A DNA stretch of 8,333 nt from Campylobacterales bacterium (GTDB lineage: Bacteria; Campylobacterota; Campylobacteria; Campylobacterales; QNZT01), in NCBI GenBank assembly GCA_027080605.1, contig JALWRO010000057.1, positions 1-8,333 on the forward strand, read 5' to 3'. The stretch's first letter is position 1. Each line of letters starts with the position of its first letter. Shown here piece by piece: positions 5,845 to 8,333 of this stretch. Below the pieces are notes generated by a model, which was not told where the DNA came from, ran no database searches, and worked only from the letters and a program-made list of their open reading frames with translations. Both the position numbers and the translations under genes were made by a program.

Positions 5845-6866
5845 CAGAAACGCTCCATGATCCGTTTTTGAAAATAGAGAATCGAAGCGAAACCGAAAAG
5901 CAGCATAATTGCAACAGAACCGTACAACGGAAAACGGTCTGCCACCCGATAAATCGCGACATAGTAGAGCAGTACCACGATCATGCTGTTAAGATAGACA
6001 TTCGGTTTGTGGTACCGCATATGGGCGATACCGAAGGAGAGGGCGAACAGAAACGTCAGCAAAGGAAACATCGAAACCAGTACGGTGAACGCCAGCTGAT
6101 AAGCACGATTTTTATCATGTTGCGCCTCTTTCCAGTAATCGATGATTTCACTGCTCTCGAGACTGCGGAGTTTGGGATTGTAATTCATCCTGAGCTTGTC
6201 GTAGTTTACCTGCGTCACCCGCTCATTCCCCAGCGCGTACACACTCCCGCCGTCAAGTGTCAGCGTCAGCAGTGAATCGTTTCTGTCCAGCACTGCGCGT
6301 CTGGCAAGAATAAATTTATCGTTCTCACCCGTTTTGGCTTTCTGGTAGAGTACGATATCGCCGTAACTCTTTTTGTTGTTGCTGCGTACGAAAACGTGCC
6401 AGTTGGAAAACTTTTGACCAAACTCACTCTCTTTGATATTGAGTTTCGCTTCCATCCGCTTCATGGCGATAAAATTGGAGCTCATCTGTTTGGAGAGCGG
6501 TACGAGGATGATGGCATTAAAGAGCAAAAAGAGGGAGACGGACAAAGAGACGACAAAAAAAGGTTTGGCAATTTTTCGGGGATCGAGGGAGAGTGCAAAG
6601 AGTACAATCACTTCATTTTCTTTAGACATCTGAAACATCGTCATCGCCACGGCAATAAAATAGGCGACAGGCAGCGTATAGGAGAAAATCTCCGGAACGG
6701 CATAGAGAAATATTTCACCCAGATCGGCAAAACTGACCGAAATCAGCGCCGTCAGCCTAGCGATGGTGATAAAAAAGACCACCGAAACCAGAAAAAAGAG
6801 CGTAAAAAAGAGCGATAAAAAGAGCGGCGCAAAGTTGGCTAAGACATAGCGGGTGATTCTATCCAT
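5844..6866 (-). CDS. LptF/LptG (YjgP/YjgQ) family permease
   Basis: Inner-membrane subunit expected to work with the ATPase LptB to extract lipopolysaccharide and pass it to LptC/LptA. The 340-aa sequence has the family layout: three N-terminal membrane segments (about 10-35, 52-77 and 100-124), a periplasmic beta-rich domain (about 130-255), and three C-terminal segments (about 262-285, 290-310 and 314-333). MSKENEVIVL at about 79-88 fits the conserved cytoplasmic coupling region after the second segment. I cannot tell LptF from LptG by reading; the usual partner gene is not adjacent. It overlaps the upstream peptidase gene by 8 bp and truA by 1 bp, giving coupled translation; no strong ribosome site is visible. 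Confidence 0.88.
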   Translation of the reverse strand: MDRITRYVLANFAPLFLSLFFTLFFLVSVVFFITIARLTALISVSFADLGEIFLYAVPEIFSYTLPVAYFIAVAMTMFQMSKENEVIVLFALSLDPRKIAKPFFVVSLSVSLFLLFNAIILVPLSKQMSSNFIAMKRMEAKLNIKESEFGQKFSNWHVFVRSNNKKSYGDIVLYQKAKTGENDKFILARRAVLDRNDSLLTLTLDGGSVYALGNERVTQVNYDKLRMNYNPKLRSLESSEIIDYWKEAQHDKNRAYQLAFTVLVSMFPLLTFLFALSFGIAHMRYHKPNVYLNSMIVVLLYYVAIYRVADRFPLYGSVAIMLLFGFASILYFQKRIMERF

Positions 6867-7596
6867 AAAGTCTGACTAAAACCTCTTCAAAAAAACCGTC
6901 CGCCATATAGACAATAAAAAGCGCCATCGCCAGAAACGGGATGTAAGGCACCTCGAAATCTTTTTCACGAATAATCATGAAGACAGGCAGGGCAATAATC
7001 GCCGAGAGAAAAATCGCCACGGCACCCAGCTTCAGACCCACCATTGCACCGATTGTCGCGGCGATCATGATATCCGCTTCCCCCAGTGCCTCTTTTTTGG
7101 CAAAATAGGAGACATAAAAGCGAAGCAGTGAAAAACCACCCGCAAACAGAAGTGCGTTGACAAAGTTTGCCAGTACATCCGGCGATGCAAAAATCGCCAG
7201 TGTCAAAGCAGAGAGATTCAGACTGTCCGGCACCGCTTTATAGCGAAAATCGATTACCGAGAGACCGAACAACAGTGCAAACACCAACCCGACAATCAGC
7301 GCATAGGGGATATTCTGCAGTTTCAAGTAGACCACGGCAAAAATCAACGCAGTGATGATTTCAACCAGCGGATATTGTATGGAGATCTTCTCACCGCAAA
7401 AGTGACACTTACCACGCAGCAAAAGCCATGAAAAGACGGGAATGTTGTGCCACCACTTGAGCTGATTGTTACACTTCGGACAGTGCGACCCCGGGAAAAC
7501 GATACTCTCTTCTTTGGGAATCCGCAAAATAAGTACATTTAAAAAAGAGCCGAACAAGAGTCCGAAAAGCGTAACCACAAAACCTTCTACCATCAT
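6859..7596 (-). CDS. Prepilin peptidase / N-methyltransferase (type IV leader peptidase, A24 family)
   Basis: Polytopic inner-membrane aspartic protease that cleaves the leader of type IV pilins or type II pseudopilins and methylates the new N-terminus. The 245-aa protein begins with a membrane segment ending in GSFLNVLILRIP, then a cytoplasmic zinc-type region with two CxxC pairs (C39/C42 and C64/C67), which goes with the bifunctional form. Catalytic aspartates lie in the IDFRYKAVPD region (D116 and D124) and in GEAD (D175), a variant of the usual GxGD. About seven further hydrophobic segments follow. The start is the first of two consecutive ATGs (7594-7596), in an ATGA overlap with uppS; GGAG at 7604-7607 lies 7 nt upstream. 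No pilin or secretion genes are nearby, so substrates are encoded elsewhere. It is a PilD/GspO-type protein; a specific symbol is not justified. Confidence 0.93.
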   Translation of the reverse strand: MMVEGFVVTLFGLLFGSFLNVLILRIPKEESIVFPGSHCPKCNNQLKWWHNIPVFSWLLLRGKCHFCGEKISIQYPLVEIITALIFAVVYLKLQNIPYALIVGLVFALLFGLSVIDFRYKAVPDSLNLSALTLAIFASPDVLANFVNALLFAGGFSLLRFYVSYFAKKEALGEADIMIAATIGAMVGLKLGAVAIFLSAIIALPVFMIIREKDFEVPYIPFLAMALFIVYMADGFFEEVLVRLYG

Positions 7597-8276
7597 TTGA
7601 CTGCTCCAAAACGCCGCTCTACTTTCTGAAAATCCGCGATAATTTTATCGAGTTCTTCTGTCGTAAAATCGGGCCATAAGATATCGGTGAAGTACAGTTC
7701 GCTGTAGGCTGCCTGCCAGAGCAGATAGTTGGAAAGTCGTTTGTCTCCACCTGTTCGTATCAGTATATCGACCGGATCCATGCCCGCTGTATCCAAAAGC
7801 GTCTCAAACGATGCCTCATCCACTTTTTGACCTGCTTCCACCGCTTTGTTGACCGCACGGACAATCTCATCTTTGGAGCCGTAATTGACCGCAAGCACCT
7901 GTGTCAGTCCGGTAAAATGCGCCGTCTTCTCTTTGGTATAGGCGATCCGTTCGCGCAGAGACTTCGGCAGTGCTGCGATATCGCCGATCGTCTCAAAACG
8001 GACATTGTTATCCAGGAACAGTTTCAGCTCATTTTTCAGATAGCGATCCATCAGCTGCATCAGAAAACTCACTTCCCCTTCGGGGCGTTTCCAGTTTTCG
8101 GTGCTGAAGGCATAGAGTGTCAGGTACCGCACGCCCAGATTGGAAGCGTGTATCGTCAGTTCGCGCACACGTTTCGCGCCCTCTTCATGACCGACAATGC
8201 GTTTTAAAAATCCCCGTTTTTTTGCCCATCTGCCATTGCCGTCCATAATGATGGCAATATGTTTCAGTTCATTCAT
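7593..8276 (-). CDS. uppS: Isoprenyl transferase, undecaprenyl diphosphate synthase
   Basis: Cytosolic cis-prenyltransferase that elongates farnesyl diphosphate with isopentenyl units to the C55 carrier lipid used for peptidoglycan and LPS/O-antigen assembly. The 227-aa protein carries HIAIIMDGNGRWA at 6-18 with catalytic Asp12, YAFSTENW around 55-62, and the C-terminal RTGGDKRLSNYLLWQ region followed by SELYF, all diagnostic. AAGGA at 8287-8291 lies 10 nt before the ATG at 8274-8276. It overlaps the end of an upstream gene by 8 bp and the prepilin peptidase by 4 bp, so it sits inside an operon whose promoter is beyond the right edge. Confidence 0.97.
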   Translation of the reverse strand: MNELKHIAIIMDGNGRWAKKRGFLKRIVGHEEGAKRVRELTIHASNLGVRYLTLYAFSTENWKRPEGEVSFLMQLMDRYLKNELKLFLDNNVRFETIGDIAALPKSLRERIAYTKEKTAHFTGLTQVLAVNYGSKDEIVRAVNKAVEAGQKVDEASFETLLDTAGMDPVDILIRTGGDKRLSNYLLWQAAYSELYFTDILWPDFTTEELDKIIADFQKVERRFGAVK

Positions 8277-8333
8277 AAAAATCGTATCCTTTGATATCCA
8301 GAAGTGACGACACCGGTTCGTACAGCGGTGAGA
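8269..8333 (-). CDS. 3' end of an unidentified gene upstream of uppS
   Basis: In one minus-strand frame the right edge encodes about 20 residues ending LLDIKGYDFYE, with a TGA at 8269-8271 inside the uppS start region (8-bp overlap). The residue mix looks like a natural C-terminus, and the overlap matches the style of the other junctions. A second frame also runs open until a TGA overlapping the uppS ATG but gives a less protein-like sequence. Too short to identify; in related genomes a coaBC-type gene is a nearby neighbour, but this tail is not recognisable as such. Confidence 0.5.
   Translation of the reverse strand, partial: SPLYEPVSSLLDIKGYDFYE

Noticed and set aside
5314..5871. 185-aa plus-strand ORF
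   Set aside because: Antisense shadow of truA; the opposite strand carries all conserved TruA motifs.
6396..6818. 140-aa plus-strand ORF rich in Lys, Arg, Asp and Gly
   Set aside because: Antisense to hydrophobic segments of the LptF/G-type permease, which explains its composition.

Overview
The window looks like chromosomal DNA from a Campylobacterota (epsilonproteobacterial) genome, most likely a free-living Sulfurovum/Sulfurimonas-type bacterium. This rests on protein style and gene order: tlyA directly followed by ribF, and uppS - prepilin peptidase - LptF/G-type permease - truA in a tight run, are arrangements I associate with this group. The genus is inference. There are no rRNA or tRNA genes, IS elements, CRISPR arrays or phage genes.

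Layout. Positions 1-1081 (+) hold the 3' part of an outer-membrane protein gene. A long Gly/Asn-rich repeat appears to sit in a surface loop of an OmpA-like barrel, followed by an acidic/proline linker and a C-terminal SPOR (peptidoglycan-binding) domain. The repeat carries an apparent single-base deletion near 126, so the gene as given is frameshifted. A hairpin terminator at 1111-1138 ends it and overlaps the 3' end of dnaJ (-). DnaJ diverges from a GTG-started soluble diguanylate cyclase (2431-3237, +), which converges on and overlaps ribF by 22 bp. ribF and tlyA (both -) overlap by 35 bp. The region 4744-4895 is a divergent regulatory region with two perfect inverted repeats and a good sigma70-like promoter in front of a 65-aa HTH-like protein (+).

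From 5116 to the right edge is one minus-strand operon: an unidentified gene end, then uppS, a prepilin peptidase, an LptF/LptG-family permease and truA. Every junction overlaps (8, 4, 8 and 1 bp), so translational coupling is likely. A 10-bp perfect hairpin lies where truA and the small HTH gene converge.

Functionally most of this is core housekeeping: protein folding, flavin cofactor synthesis, rRNA and tRNA modification, undecaprenyl carrier synthesis, LPS export and prepilin processing. The most unusual items are the repeat-loop/SPOR outer-membrane protein with its frameshift, and the small HTH gene with its dyad-rich upstream region. I see no clear evidence of a wholly new multi-gene system.
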